DNA of 64,000 nt, from NCBI RefSeq assembly GCF_905220995.1, contig NZ_CAJNBJ010000021.1, positions 112,488 to 176,487 on the forward strand, given 5' to 3'. The position numbers and the translations under genes are program-made. Below, one piece after another: positions 26,719 to 36,762 of this stretch (positions are counted from its first letter, which is position 1; each line of letters opens with the position of its first letter). The notes under the pieces are model-generated. The model ran no database searches. It worked only from the letters and a program-made list of their open reading frames with translations, and had not been told where the DNA came from. Source of the DNA: Nitrospira defluvii (GTDB taxonomy: Bacteria; Nitrospirota; Nitrospiria; Nitrospirales; Nitrospiraceae).

Positions 26719-27294
26719 TCATGGATACGTTTTATTGAATTCTTCGATCACCTGCACCGATACATCCACGGCCTCATCGGCGTAGATCGTCGGCCCGCCC
26801 CGTCCACGATCGAAAATGGCCTGCAGTTCAAGCCGCTTCGCCACTTTCCCCGAGAGCGCTTCGATCTTGTCCCGGAACCCGTCCAACACTTCCTTTTGCT
26901 TGTCCTGCACTTCGCGATTCAGGTCGGTCACTTTTTGCTGATACTCGGCCATCCGGCGCCGGAACTGCTCCTCCCGTTCACGCTTGGCGTTCGCGCTCAG
27001 CACGCTGCCCTGTTTCACGAAGTCTTCTTCCATCCGCCGCAACTCTTTTTCTTCCAGCTCGATCAGGGCCTGCCGATTTTTGGCAAACGAGGCCAACATG
27101 TCCTTGGCTCGTTTCCCGGCGTTGGTCTCGCCCAGGATACGCTGGGGATCCACCACACCGACCCGCGTCGACGCCGGCCCGGCCGATTGACCTGAACGGC
27201 ACCCCCCGACCACGAGTGCCATCGCCAGCAGCGCCACACACAATCCGGCCTGCATGGCGCCGCGCGTCCCCGATCGGTTGTGTGATCCTCCCAT
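26719..27294 (-). CDS. OmpH/Skp-family protein, predicted lipoprotein
   Basis: 191 aa from ATG 27294 (SD AAAGGAAA); the longer frame to 27537 overlaps bamA in another frame and is not credible. Residues about 13-31 form a signal peptide ending in a lipobox-like VVGGC, so this copy is probably a lipoprotein, unlike classical soluble Skp. Then RVGVVDPQRIL, a long coiled coil (KEREEQ-type heptads around 65-125) and LQAIFDRG. Together with the following soluble OmpH it makes a tandem pair behind bamA. A membrane-tethered Skp could act close to BamA; that is inference. Confidence 0.85.
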   Translation of the reverse strand: MGGSHNRSGTRGAMQAGLCVALLAMALVVGGCRSGQSAGPASTRVGVVDPQRILGETNAGKRAKDMLASFAKNRQALIELEEKELRRMEEDFVKQGSVLSANAKREREEQFRRRMAEYQQKVTDLNREVQDKQKEVLDGFRDKIEALSGKVAKRLELQAIFDRGRGGPTIYADEAVDVSVQVIEEFNKTYP

Positions 27295-27337
27295 GTGCCG
27301 CGTTTCCTTTCCCGCACCTCGACGGACAGGCGCCGCC

Positions 27338-29662
27338 TTAGAACAGTGATCCGATGGTGAACTCGAAGACCCCCATCCGTTCGGTCGGGCGTGGATCGAG
27401 ATTGATGCCGTATGCGGCCCGCAACGGACCGAACGGAGAGATCCACCTGGCCTCAAATCCGGCCGCGCTGCGCAACTTGTCGAACCGCACCGGCTCATTG
27501 TCGTCGAACCCATTTCCATAATCGAAGAAGAACACACCGTTCAACTTCGCTTCCGACGAAATGGTAAAGATAAAGTCGTTGTTGAAGATGAGCTCCTTCG
27601 CGGAACCCAAGAGGGATCCGTTCGGCGTCACAGGACCCGCCCGTCCGAACACGAACCCACGCATGGTGTTGATACCACCGACGAAGAACCGCTCGGTGAG
27701 GGGAATGGGCCGGCCCCCGATCCCCTCTGTCGAGCCGTATCGAACGTGCACCGAAAACCGCGTGTCGTACACCAACGGCGTATACTTGATCACGTCCGCA
27801 TAATACTTAAAAAAGTGATTGCTGCCGCCCAGCGCGGGCGTTCCGTAGTCGACCCCGAGACTGAATCGCCAGCCGGTGCGCGGATCCAGATAATAGTCAC
27901 GCGTGTCGCGAAAAATCGAGGTACGAAAGCCCGTCGACGATTGCGTCCCGAGCTGACCGCAAATGAGCGGGATCAGATCCGGACACAACCCTTCTTGCGG
28001 ATCACTGTACTTGAGCTGCTCGCCAAACAGACTGACACTCCCGTTCACATACTCCGACAACCACCGGCTCCACGTCACACTCGCACCGGACTTGGACTCG
28101 AAGTACGAAATGTAGTTGGTCATCGAGCGGTACACATCGAGTTGGAGCGCATTGTAGGAATCGTTCACGTAGGGATTGCGGAACGTGATGAGACCTAAGG
28201 AGCGCTGTTGGCCCAACTGTCCGCGAATCCGGCCTAACCAGCCGTTTCCGCCCAGGTTACCTTCCGTAATATCCGCAATCGCCACCAGTTTATCCAGGGT
28301 GCTGAATCCACCGCCGATGCTGAACTGGCCGGTCGGTTTCTCCTTCACCTTCACGTTGAGATCGACCTTATCGACATCGACCTGTTGCGGCAGAATTTCC
28401 ACGGTCTCAAAGAAATTGAGATTGTTCAACCGTTGAAAACTGCGTTTCAACGCCAGCGTATCGATGACGTCCTGTTCATCCAAACGCAATTCCCGGCGCA
28501 CGACGTTGTCCCGCGTCTTATCGTTGCCGGTGACGTGAATCTCCCGGATCCGCATCATCTCGCCCTCTTTCACGTTGAGGGTGATGGTAGCGGTATGGGC
28601 GGCGTTGTTCGGCGTCACGTTCGGGACGACATCGGCAAACACGTAGCCCTTCGCACCGTAGAGGTCGGTAATGCGGGTGATTTCGCCCCGGATCTTCGCC
28701 CGTTGGAAGATTTCGCCGGGACGGATCCCCAGACCTTCCCGCAGTTCATGGTCTTCGAAGACCGTATTTCCGCGAAAGCCGACCTCCTGCACCGTGAAGG
28801 GCTCGCCCTCGACAACCGAGTAGTTGATTTCGAACCACTTCTTGTCCTCACTCAATTCCAACGTCGGCTGGCTGATCTGCACATTGAGATAGCCTTTGTT
28901 CAGATACACTTCGCGGATGCGCTCGATATCGTTTCCCAGTTCTTCGCGCTTCAACACGCCGGCATCGGAGAGCAGCGAGGGAATCTTCAACTGTGTGATG
29001 AGCCCGTACCAAGGGATCCACTCCCGGGTGGCCGTCACTTTAAAGACTTCCTCCTTGGTCACTGCCCGCATGCCGTCGAAGTGGATCTGCCGGACTTTGG
29101 CCTTGGTCCCTTCTTTGATGAAATAGGTCAAGCGCTTCCGGTCTTCATCCACCGTCTGAATCACGGGGATCACCTGGCAGTTGTAGTAGCCGTCTTCTTG
29201 ATAGGCAAGCCGAACCTTCTCAGCACTCTCCTTGGCCTGTTGCTGATCGAGAAACGTCTGGCTCTTAATCGTAATCTTTTCCTTGAGCTTATCGTCGCTC
29301 AGCTCTTCGTTGCCGTCGAACACGATCTCGGTGATGAACGGTTTCTCCCGTACAATGAACCCGACGGACACCCCGCCTGCCGCCGACTCCGTCTCTACCT
29401 GCACGTCTTCGAAGTAACCGGTTCCGTAGAGGATTTTGACCTGTTCCCGAAGCGCCTCGGCGGTGAAGCGATCGTTGGCCTTGAGCGTGAGACGGCCCTC
29501 GATCGCCTGCAGTTCAATGCGTTTCTGTCCACGAATCGTGACCGAGGTCACCAGCGGCACGCCGTCCTGCGCGTACAACAATTCGCCGAGACCGATCGCG
29601 TGGAGCGCCACGAGCGCCAGGATGAGAACCGACAGCCACCGCCTGCCTCCCGACTTGGTCAC
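27338..29662 (-). CDS. bamA: Outer-membrane protein assembly factor
   Basis: Central beta-barrel of the BAM complex, inserting outer-membrane proteins. About 774 aa from GTG 29662, which has SD GGAAGGA; the open frame extends to 29746 without added homology. Signal peptide (SVLILALVALHAIG, cleavage near LLYAQ), five POTRA repeats over roughly residues 35-420 (first one ITSVTIRG-like TSVTIRGQKRI), then the 16-strand barrel with the hallmark VGGINTMRGF (VRGF-like loop L6) and a terminal aromatic F (TIGSLF). It is the first gene of the long envelope transcription unit and has a strong sigma70-type promoter. Confidence 0.95.
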   Translation of the reverse strand: MTKSGGRRWLSVLILALVALHAIGLGELLYAQDGVPLVTSVTIRGQKRIELQAIEGRLTLKANDRFTAEALREQVKILYGTGYFEDVQVETESAAGGVSVGFIVREKPFITEIVFDGNEELSDDKLKEKITIKSQTFLDQQQAKESAEKVRLAYQEDGYYNCQVIPVIQTVDEDRKRLTYFIKEGTKAKVRQIHFDGMRAVTKEEVFKVTATREWIPWYGLITQLKIPSLLSDAGVLKREELGNDIERIREVYLNKGYLNVQISQPTLELSEDKKWFEINYSVVEGEPFTVQEVGFRGNTVFEDHELREGLGIRPGEIFQRAKIRGEITRITDLYGAKGYVFADVVPNVTPNNAAHTATITLNVKEGEMMRIREIHVTGNDKTRDNVVRRELRLDEQDVIDTLALKRSFQRLNNLNFFETVEILPQQVDVDKVDLNVKVKEKPTGQFSIGGGFSTLDKLVAIADITEGNLGGNGWLGRIRGQLGQQRSLGLITFRNPYVNDSYNALQLDVYRSMTNYISYFESKSGASVTWSRWLSEYVNGSVSLFGEQLKYSDPQEGLCPDLIPLICGQLGTQSSTGFRTSIFRDTRDYYLDPRTGWRFSLGVDYGTPALGGSNHFFKYYADVIKYTPLVYDTRFSVHVRYGSTEGIGGRPIPLTERFFVGGINTMRGFVFGRAGPVTPNGSLLGSAKELIFNNDFIFTISSEAKLNGVFFFDYGNGFDDNEPVRFDKLRSAAGFEARWISPFGPLRAAYGINLDPRPTERMGVFEFTIGSLF

Positions 29663-29860
29663 CGCAATCCTTCCGTACCGCCTGGGAATGCACGCACTGG
29701 TTGCCCTGAATGTGAAGATGGGAAAACGCCACGCCCCCTGTCGCATCTCGACCAGCGAGCCGACCGGCCTTGCGCAGGCACTGACAAACTGTTCCCGTGA
29801 CCATCACCGATGCGCCGCTTTCGTTGCAGCACCACCGCACAGTTGCAGAAAAACTCTCGG

Positions 29861-29889
29861 ATTATATTGACCACATTTTTCAATGTAAA
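29861..29889 (-). promoter_or_regulatory. Sigma70-type promoter of the bamA-lpx unit
   Basis: Minus strand: TTTACA (29889-29884), 17-base spacer, perfect TATAAT (29866-29861). Predicted start near 29854, leaving a leader of about 190 bases to the chosen bamA start. The spacer holds a small inverted repeat (ACATT/AATGT around GAAA). Confidence 0.75.
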
Positions 29890-29945
29890 GGAGTTTCCCC
29901 GCGTCACGAGCGCGGCACCGCGCCTGATAAAGAGCCGACGAAATC

Positions 29946-29974
29946 TTGACTTCACCTACCCCTTCACATACTAT
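29946..29974 (+). promoter_or_regulatory. Sigma70-type promoter of galU
   Basis: TTGACT (29946-29951), 17-base spacer, TACTAT (29969-29974). Predicted transcription start is at or within a base or two of the galU ATG (29981), and no SD precedes the ATG, so the mRNA may be leaderless. Confidence 0.65.
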
Positions 29975-29980
29975 CGCCCT

Positions 29981-30910
29981 ATGATCAGAACCGATGTACG
30001 TAAAGCTATTATTCCCGCAGCCGGACTGGGCACACGCTTTCTCCCCGCTACCAAGGCTTCTCCCAAAGAGATGCTTCCGCTAGTCGACAAACCGCTGATT
30101 CAATACGTCGTCGAGGAAGCGGTCGCCTCGGGCATCGAAGACATCATCGTCATCACCGGACGAGGCAAACGCGCGATCGAAGACCACTTCGACCGTTCCC
30201 TCGAACTGGAAGAGAATTTGAAGGGCAGCGGCAAGGGCCAAGTGCTGAATCAAATGCGGCACATTTCCAATCTGGCCAACTTTTGTTATGTCCGGCAACC
30301 GGAAGCCATGGGACTCGGCCATGCCGTGCTCTGTGCGCAACATTTGATCGGCGACGAACCGTTCGCCGTCATCCTCGGTGACGAAATCATCGATGCGGCC
30401 GTTCCCGGGCTCGCCCAATTGATCCATATCTACAAGCAACGCAAAGGCGCGGTCTTGGGCGTGCAGGAGGTACCACAGCAAGAAGTCAGCCGGTACGGTA
30501 TCATCTCCGCGCGCAAGGTACGCAATGGCCTCCACCGTGTCGACGATCTGGTGGAAAAACCTGCTCCCGCCGACGCACCGTCGAATCTCGCGGTCATTGG
30601 ACGCTATGTCCTGCCCCCGGAAATTTTCCCGATCCTCCGCAAGACCCCGCCGGGCAAGAACGGAGAGATTCAGCTGACGGATGCCCTGCGCCAGCTCGTC
30701 AAAAATACCTCCATGTTCGCTCACGAGGTCGAGGGGCAGCGGCATGATGCGGGCGACAAGCTCGGCTTTCTCATCGCCACCGTGGAATTGGCGCTCAAGA
30801 ACCCGTCCCTGGGACCTGCGTTCGGCGAGTTCCTGCAACAGCGACTCCGCCCGGCAGCCACAGAGGTGCGTCGTCGAGGCCAAGGTCGAACACGCACCAC
30901 CACTTCCTAG
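29981..30910 (+). CDS. galU: UTP-glucose-1-phosphate uridylyltransferase
   Basis: Makes UDP-glucose, the donor for glucosyl residues and precursor of other UDP-sugars. 309 aa from ATG 29981: nucleotidyltransferase loop IIPAAGLGTRFLPATKASPK, EMLPLVDKPLIQY, and VILGDEII for metal binding. The open frame extends to 29810, but that stretch covers the promoter region and has no homology. It diverges from bamA and reads towards lon. UDP-glucose supply fits the neighbouring LPS genes. C-terminus is Arg/Thr-rich. Confidence 0.94.
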   Translation: MIRTDVRKAIIPAAGLGTRFLPATKASPKEMLPLVDKPLIQYVVEEAVASGIEDIIVITGRGKRAIEDHFDRSLELEENLKGSGKGQVLNQMRHISNLANFCYVRQPEAMGLGHAVLCAQHLIGDEPFAVILGDEIIDAAVPGLAQLIHIYKQRKGAVLGVQEVPQQEVSRYGIISARKVRNGLHRVDDLVEKPAPADAPSNLAVIGRYVLPPEIFPILRKTPPGKNGEIQLTDALRQLVKNTSMFAHEVEGQRHDAGDKLGFLIATVELALKNPSLGPAFGEFLQQRLRPAATEVRRRGQGRTRTTTS

Positions 30911-30914
30911 CCAC

Positions 30915-30938
30915 GGGCAAGACGGATGACCGTCGCCC
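30915..30938 (+). other. Hairpin between galU and lon
   Basis: Imperfect inverted repeat just after the galU stop: GGGC..GACGG, loop ATGA, CCGTC.GCCC. No U-tract follows, so it is at best a weak or factor-assisted terminator. Confidence 0.35.
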
Positions 30939-30995
30939 GAACCGTGCCATAGCACGACATCACACGAACACTCTAGATCGGCAAACTGGAGCCTC

Positions 30996-33491
30996 ATGGC
31001 TGAATCAGTAGAACAAGACTTTTCGAACAACCAGAACCTCGAACCGCCGGACCAGCTGCCCCTGCTGCCGGTGCGAGATATCGTCGTCTTCCCCTACATG
31101 GTGCTGCCCCTGTTCGTCGGCCGGGACATGTCGATCAAGGCGATCGAAGCGGCGCTCGCCGGCAACCGGATGCTCTTCCTCGCCACACAGAAATCACTGG
31201 ATGTAGAGAACCCGCAGCCGGAGGACATTCACCAGGTCGGCACCGTGGGCATCATCATGCGGATGCTCAAGCTCCCGGACGAACGAATCAAGATTCTGGT
31301 GCAAGGCCTCGCGAAGGGCCGGATCGAGCAATACATCCAGAGCGACCCCTATTATTCCGTCCGCATCGAGAAACTCGTCGAGACGAAACAACCGGGCTCC
31401 ACGCTCGAGACCGAGGCGGTCATGCGCACCGTCAAAGAACAGATCGAAAAGATCGTGAGCCTCGGCAAAGTACTCATTCCCGATGTAATGGTCGTGATTG
31501 AAAATCTGGAGGACCCGGGTCGCCTCGCCGACATGGTCGCCTCGAACCTGGGATTGAAAGTCGACATTACCCAGACGGTCCTCGAAATCGTCGATCCGAT
31601 TCAACGCCTCCGCCAGATCAGTGAAATTCTCGCGAAGGAAATCGACGTCCTCTCGATGCAGCAGAAGATCCAAGCCCAGGCCAAAGGCGAGATGGACAAG
31701 ACTCAGCGCGAATATTTCCTGCGCGAGCAGTTAAAGGCCATTCAGAAGGAACTCGGTGAATTGGACGAACGGGCGGAAGAAGTCGCGGAATTCCGCAAGC
31801 GGATCAAAGACGCCAAGATGCCCGAGAAGGTCCTGAAGGAAACCGAGAAACAACTGAAGCGGCTGGAGAAGATGCACCCGGATACGGCCGAATCGGCCAC
31901 CGTTCGTACCTACCTGGAATGGATGGTTGAGCTGCCCTGGAACAAGAAATCAAAGGACAATCTCGACCTGAAAGCGGCAATGAAGGTGCTCAACGAGGAT
32001 CATTACGATCTGGAAAAGGTCAAAGAACGCATCATCGAATACCTCGCCGTGCGCAAGCTAAAAGAGAAGATGAAGGGTCCGATTCTCTGTTTCGTCGGCC
32101 CGCCGGGCGTCGGCAAGACGTCGCTGGGAAAATCCATCGCGCGCGCGTTGGGCCGGGAGTTCGTCCGGATCAGCCTGGGCGGCGTACGGGACGAGGCGGA
32201 AATCCGCGGCCATCGGCGGACTTATGTCGGCGCGTTGCCGGGACGGATCATTCAGGGGATGAAACAAGCGGGCACGAACAACCCGGTCTTCATGCTCGAC
32301 GAAGTCGATAAGGTGGGCATGGACTTTCGAGGCGACCCCTCGGCCGCACTCTTGGAAGTCTTAGACCCTGAACAGAACAGCACCTTCACCGATCACTATC
32401 TCGGGGTGCCCTTCGATTTGACCGAAGTCATGTTCGTCACGACGGCGAATCTGATGGATCCGATCCTTCCCGCCCTGCGGGATCGCATGGAGGTCATCGA
32501 TATCCCCGGCTACACGGAGGAAGAAAAGCTTGGCATCGCGCACAAGTATCTGATCCCGCGCCAGATGAACGAACACGGTATCACGGAGAAACATATTCGT
32601 GTCTCAGAGAAGGCAATACGCCACGTCATCACGCACTACACGCGTGAAGCCGGTGTCCGTAATCTCGAACGTGAGATTGCCAACCTCATGCGCAAGGTCG
32701 CCAAAAAAGTCGCAGAGGGCAAAGCCGAGTGCCATGCGATCGACCACACCAACCTGAACAAGTTCCTGGGTGTGGCGAAATTCGTCCCCGAGGCGGAGCT
32801 GGAAAAGGACGAAATCGGTGTCGCGACCGGCCTCGCCTGGACCGAGAGCGGCGGCGATGTGTTGTATATCGAAGCCACCGTCATGAAGGGGAAGGGCCAA
32901 CTCACGCTCACGGGCCATCTCGGCGACGTCATGAAGGAATCGGCCCAGGCAGCCTTGAGCTACGTGCGGTCACGAGAGAAAACCCTCGGGATCAGCCCCG
33001 ATCAGTTCGCGAAGAACGATATTCACATCCACGTGCCGGCCGGAGCGACGCCGAAAGACGGCCCTTCCGCAGGCATTACGATGGCCACGGCGATCGCCTC
33101 CGCGTTGGCGCAAGTGCCGGTGCGCCGAGATCTTGCGATGACCGGCGAAATCACCTTACGCGGTCGAGTCCTCCCGATCGGCGGGCTCAAAGAAAAAATC
33201 CTTGCAGCCAAGCGGGCGAGACTCTCGACGGTCGTGCTGCCGAAACGCAACAAGAAAGATCTGGACGAGATCCCCAAACACATCCTCAAGGGCATTGAGT
33301 TGATCTTCGTGGACACCGTGGATGACGTGATCCAAGCCGCCTTGCGGCGAGGCCCATCGCGAAAGACGGGCGCGGCGACGCCCAAGACTCCCGCGAAAAA
33401 AGCGGTGAAGGCCAATGGATCGGCGCGAGCAACCGGCCCAACCCGCCGGCGCTTACAGCGCCCGGCGGTGTCCTCGTCACTAGCCCTGTAG
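30996..33491 (+). CDS. lon: ATP-dependent protease Lon
   Basis: Cytoplasmic AAA+ serine protease that degrades damaged and regulatory proteins. 831 aa: N-terminal LON substrate domain (about 20-215, [15 protein letters not shown]), coiled coil, AAA+ module ([15 protein letters not shown]alker A near 369; VFMLDEVDK Walker B) and a Ser-Lys protease domain with DGPSAGIT (catalytic S691) and GGLKEKI (catalytic K734, 43 residues later, as in E. coli). The C-terminal 50 residues are Ala/Arg/Lys-rich. Lon coexists here with the proteasome encoded 10 kb away. Confidence 0.97.
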   Translation: MAESVEQDFSNNQNLEPPDQLPLLPVRDIVVFPYMVLPLFVGRDMSIKAIEAALAGNRMLFLATQKSLDVENPQPEDIHQVGTVGIIMRMLKLPDERIKILVQGLAKGRIEQYIQSDPYYSVRIEKLVETKQPGSTLETEAVMRTVKEQIEKIVSLGKVLIPDVMVVIENLEDPGRLADMVASNLGLKVDITQTVLEIVDPIQRLRQISEILAKEIDVLSMQQKIQAQAKGEMDKTQREYFLREQLKAIQKELGELDERAEEVAEFRKRIKDAKMPEKVLKETEKQLKRLEKMHPDTAESATVRTYLEWMVELPWNKKSKDNLDLKAAMKVLNEDHYDLEKVKERIIEYLAVRKLKEKMKGPILCFVGPPGVGKTSLGKSIARALGREFVRISLGGVRDEAEIRGHRRTYVGALPGRIIQGMKQAGTNNPVFMLDEVDKVGMDFRGDPSAALLEVLDPEQNSTFTDHYLGVPFDLTEVMFVTTANLMDPILPALRDRMEVIDIPGYTEEEKLGIAHKYLIPRQMNEHGITEKHIRVSEKAIRHVITHYTREAGVRNLEREIANLMRKVAKKVAEGKAECHAIDHTNLNKFLGVAKFVPEAELEKDEIGVATGLAWTESGGDVLYIEATVMKGKGQLTLTGHLGDVMKESAQAALSYVRSREKTLGISPDQFAKNDIHIHVPAGATPKDGPSAGITMATAIASALAQVPVRRDLAMTGEITLRGRVLPIGGLKEKILAAKRARLSTVVLPKRNKKDLDEIPKHILKGIELIFVDTVDDVIQAALRRGPSRKTGAATPKTPAKKAVKANGSARATGPTRRRLQRPAVSSSLAL

Positions 33492-33567
33492 TTCCCCCGA
33501 GCGTGAGGCGCGTGATCGTTATTGCCGACTTGCTGCTGAGACGAACGACCCGGAATCTGGTGCGCTG

Positions 33568-34608
33568 ATGCCATCAGGCGGATCCCGCCGGGCTCGCCCG
33601 GTACGCAGCGAGTTCGGCCTGATTCGTCGCTTGCAAGCCCGGGCAGCAAAACCCGACCGGCAAGTGGCCCTCGGCATCGGCGACGACACCGCCGTCATCA
33701 AGACCTCCTCGACCGAGTGGACCCTCATCACCACGGACCTGCTGGCCGAAGGGGTACACTTCGACCTCGCCACCTCGTCTTATGAGGACATCGGCTACCG
33801 AGCGGCGATCGCCAACCTCAGCGACATCGCCGCCATGGGCGGTACACCCCGGTTCATGCTGGTCTCCATCGCCATTCCGTCAACCTGCTCGACGACGGAG
33901 ATTCATCAACTCTACCGCGGCATGATGCAGGCCTCCGCCCCCTATCGAGTCTGCCTCGTCGGCGGCGACACCTCGGCCTCCAAGCACGGACTCTTTCTCA
34001 GCATCACCCTGACCGGCGTGGTGCGCCCCGGTCGCGCCCTGCTGCGTAGCGGCGCCAAAGTCGGGGATCGACTCTATGTGACCGGGACCCTGGGCGACTC
34101 CCGCGCCGGACTGGACCTCCTGAGTTCCCGCCGACGCCGAACGCTTCCTGCCGCACACGCGCGGTTTCTCCTCGCCCGCCACCATCGCCCTTCTGCCCGT
34201 ATCGCCGAAGGCCAGTGGCTGGTCAAGCAAGGGCTCGCCGGGGCAGCCATCGACCTCTCCGATGGCCTCACCGGAGATCTGCGTCACATCTGCGAAGACA
34301 GCGACGTCGGGGCGGAGATCCTTGGCGGCTCGCTCCCGATCTCCGCGGCCTGCCAAGCTTATGCGGCAGCCTACCGCCTATCCCCACAGGAGATTGCCCT
34401 GCAAGGAGGCGAGGACTATGAATTGCTGTTTACCGTACCGGCCGGCCAACAAGCCCGCTTTGAGCGGCTGGTAAAAAAGACCCCGTTTCACTGTACCTGT
34501 ATCGGCACGATCACCCCGAAACGGTCCGGCCTGCGCTTGCGAACGGAACAGGGCACCACCAGTCCCCTGCCGCTGACCAGCTACGAACATTTTCGAAGAC
34601 CGTCGTAA
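33568..34608 (+). CDS. thiL: Thiamine-monophosphate kinase
   Basis: Phosphorylates thiamine monophosphate to the cofactor thiamine diphosphate. 346 aa; AIR-synthase/PurM-like fold with GIGDDTAVI (Mg/ATP binding), [27 protein letters not shown] and the C-terminal GGEDYELLF, all ThiL hallmarks. It reads in the same direction as lon with a 76-base gap and precedes a DUF2062 gene by 24 bases. thiS-thiG-thiE lie separately at 50-51.7 kb. Confidence 0.95.
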   Translation: MPSGGSRRARPVRSEFGLIRRLQARAAKPDRQVALGIGDDTAVIKTSSTEWTLITTDLLAEGVHFDLATSSYEDIGYRAAIANLSDIAAMGGTPRFMLVSIAIPSTCSTTEIHQLYRGMMQASAPYRVCLVGGDTSASKHGLFLSITLTGVVRPGRALLRSGAKVGDRLYVTGTLGDSRAGLDLLSSRRRRTLPAAHARFLLARHHRPSARIAEGQWLVKQGLAGAAIDLSDGLTGDLRHICEDSDVGAEILGGSLPISAACQAYAAAYRLSPQEIALQGGEDYELLFTVPAGQQARFERLVKKTPFHCTCIGTITPKRSGLRLRTEQGTTSPLPLTSYEHFRRPS

Positions 34609-34632
34609 CAGTATCAGCCGGGCAGACGCCTT

Positions 34633-35112
34633 ATGGCCAACCTACGCTCGCTATTTCGCCAAATTCTCCATCTCGATGAATCGCCGCATCGGACGGCGCT
34701 GGCCTTCGCGATCGGCGTCTTCATCGGTTTTTCACCGGCCTATGGCCTGCATATGGTCATGGTGGGATTCTGCGCTTGGGCGTTCGGGTGGAACGTGGTG
34801 GCGCTGCTCGCTGGAGCTTTTCTCAACAACCCCTGGACCCTCATTCCCATTCTCGGCGCCACCTACTGGACCGGCGCGGTCCTCCTCGGAGTGCGGGACT
34901 TTCCCTCATTCGATTGGAGCGATCTCTCGTTCATGGGCATCTATCATCAGGTCGCCCCCTATGCTTGGCCGTTTGCGCTGGGCGGGATGGTGCTGAGCAT
35001 CGCCGGCGCCCTGCTGGCCTATCCCATCGCCTATTTCGTGCTCACCAAGTATCGACGAAGCCACGCGGACGACTGCGCCCCGCATTTGCCCCCGTCATCC
35101 GGCCTGGGCTAA
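34633..35112 (+). CDS. DUF2062 membrane protein
   Basis: 159 aa. Two to three membrane segments: a hairpin around residues 25-70 (FAIGVFIGFSPAYGLHMVMVG, then LLAGAFLNNPWTLIP) and one near 112-137 (FALGGMVLSIAGALLAYP). The FxGFxP...G and NNPWT...P patterns are the DUF2062 signature. Function unknown; members are often found beside glycosyltransferases or nucleotide kinases. Here it follows thiL closely, and the HD protein starts 23 bases after it, so the three may be one transcript. Confidence 0.85.
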   Translation: MANLRSLFRQILHLDESPHRTALAFAIGVFIGFSPAYGLHMVMVGFCAWAFGWNVVALLAGAFLNNPWTLIPILGATYWTGAVLLGVRDFPSFDWSDLSFMGIYHQVAPYAWPFALGGMVLSIAGALLAYPIAYFVLTKYRRSHADDCAPHLPPSSGLG

Positions 35113-35135
35113 GATCAGGCAACTGTCGGCCACGC

Positions 35136-36557
35136 ATGAAACTACCTTCCGCCATTCCTCCAGCGCCCTATGACGGTTCCGCGCTTATTGCCGATCCGAT
35201 CCATGAATACGTCTCGTTCACCGTGCCCTATGCGACTCCCGATCCGTCCGAGCGCACGGAAAAGGACCTGATCGACTCCCCCTGGGTCCAGCGGCTGCGA
35301 TACATCTACCAACTGCAGAGTGCCCGATGGGTCTATCCCTCCGCCGAACATACGCGGTTCGTGCACTCGTTGGGAACCATGCATGTCGCCGGACGGTTCG
35401 CCCGTCACCTGTATCCGTTTCTGCGACAGGCCGTCCCCGATCTTCCCTCCGCCTCGTTCGTGGAAGAATTCTTGCGGATTACCGCGCTCGTCCATGATAT
35501 CGGGCACGGCCCGTTCTGCCATTTTTTCGATGATAACCACCTCCATAGCTTCGGCCTGTCCCACGAGAAATTGGGTCAGATCATCGTGCGCGAGCATCTG
35601 GGACCACTCATCAAAAAAATCCGGCGCAGCCCGTCCGGCCCCTTCGAGCGGGGTGAGGAACTGAATCCGGATCACATCGCCCATGTAATTTTGAAAGAAA
35701 AAGGCAAGGACAATTCCCGCATTCCGCGCTGGATCAATGTCCTCCAACCGGTCATTTCGGGCAGCTACACGGCCGACAATCTGGACTATGTCTTGCGCGA
35801 CGCCTATATGTGCGGCGTCGCGGTCGGACCGGTCGATCTCACCCGGCTGATCCACTACACCATCATTACGGACAAGGGCTTCACCATCCATAAGACCGGA
35901 CTCCCGGCCCTGCACATGTTTCTGAACACCCGCATGTATCTCTACTCCAATGTCTACTATCACCGGACCACCAGAGCAATCGACATCCATTTGCGTGATA
36001 TCTTCGGCGACACCATGAAGCGGCTCTTTCCCGCCAATCCGGCCACTCACATGGACGATTACCTGACGTTGACGGACTGGTCGCTGCTGGAAGATGTCCG
36101 GCGATGGAAGAAGGCCGCAAACAGCGCGCTCCGCCGCCTGCATGAGGAATGGGCGCACATCCTCGGACGCGACGTGAAATGGAAAATGGCCTACAGCACG
36201 GTCCTCAAGGAAAAAGGGGTCGAGCGGGGCATGGACTTCCCCAGCCACATCCATTTCCAACAACAGATTCAGTCGGCGCTGCCCCCCAAATTGCGCACCC
36301 TCCCTTTCCGCGTCGATATGGCGCCGCTCGACCCCCGCCCCGACCCCAAGGACACGCGCGGGACCCCTCTGCTCGTCTACGATCCCGGGACCAAGGGGCT
36401 GTCCACCGAGCCTTTGGAAGAATTGCTGGATCTGCTGCCGACCCGGCTCGTGCAATTCCGTATTTATGCGTTGGACCACGACCAAGACGCCGCCTTATCG
36501 AAAGCCGCAGCCACCGTTCTGAATAAAACGTCCTCCAGCAGCGAGACAAATTTCTAA
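35136..36557 (+). CDS. HD-domain phosphohydrolase (SAMHD1/dGTPase-like)
   Basis: 473 aa from ATG 35136; the frame is open far upstream but that part is antisense to nothing meaningful and overlaps DUF2062. The HD core shows RTEHR-like context SAEHTRFVHSLGTMHVAG, then LVHDIGHGPFCHFFDD (metal-binding HD pair) and SGSYTADNLDYVLRDAYMCG (second aspartate). This layout matches the YdhJ/SAMHD1-like family, which act on (d)NTPs or related nucleotides. The substrate cannot be stated. C-terminal half is a family-specific helical region. Confidence 0.85.
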   Translation: MKLPSAIPPAPYDGSALIADPIHEYVSFTVPYATPDPSERTEKDLIDSPWVQRLRYIYQLQSARWVYPSAEHTRFVHSLGTMHVAGRFARHLYPFLRQAVPDLPSASFVEEFLRITALVHDIGHGPFCHFFDDNHLHSFGLSHEKLGQIIVREHLGPLIKKIRRSPSGPFERGEELNPDHIAHVILKEKGKDNSRIPRWINVLQPVISGSYTADNLDYVLRDAYMCGVAVGPVDLTRLIHYTIITDKGFTIHKTGLPALHMFLNTRMYLYSNVYYHRTTRAIDIHLRDIFGDTMKRLFPANPATHMDDYLTLTDWSLLEDVRRWKKAANSALRRLHEEWAHILGRDVKWKMAYSTVLKEKGVERGMDFPSHIHFQQQIQSALPPKLRTLPFRVDMAPLDPRPDPKDTRGTPLLVYDPGTKGLSTEPLEELLDLLPTRLVQFRIYALDHDQDAALSKAAATVLNKTSSSSETNF

Positions 36558-36762
36558 GAATCCGTAACGGCTGCAGCCAAAACATCGGCTCCTTTCACCC
36601 ATCACCAAATCTCTGCCTATAGTTCATGGTCTAGGTATTTTACTAGGGCATATCGCATCTATTGGATTTTGTTGTTCTTATTCATAGTGAACGGCATCAT
36701 TGTTGTATCGCTCACGGCAGTAGCTTGAGCGACGGCGCCGCGATCCACGAACCAGGAGCCCC
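36558..36762. other. AT-rich intergenic region upstream of signalling genes
   Basis: 205 bases noticeably richer in A/T than its surroundings. It holds an imperfect inverted repeat (CTAGGTATTTTACTAG near 36630-36645) and weak promoter-like hexamers (TTGGAT with TAGTGA at 17 bases), but nothing firm. It most likely contains the promoter of the histidine-kinase cluster, whose ATG has AGGAG as SD. Confidence 0.5.

Noticed and set aside
28385..29800. 471-codon plus-strand open frame opposite bamA
   Set aside because: Shadow frame; the minus strand encodes BamA with all hallmarks.
35142..36485. 447-codon minus-strand open frame opposite the HD protein
   Set aside because: Shadow frame; the HD motif and gene context are on the plus strand.
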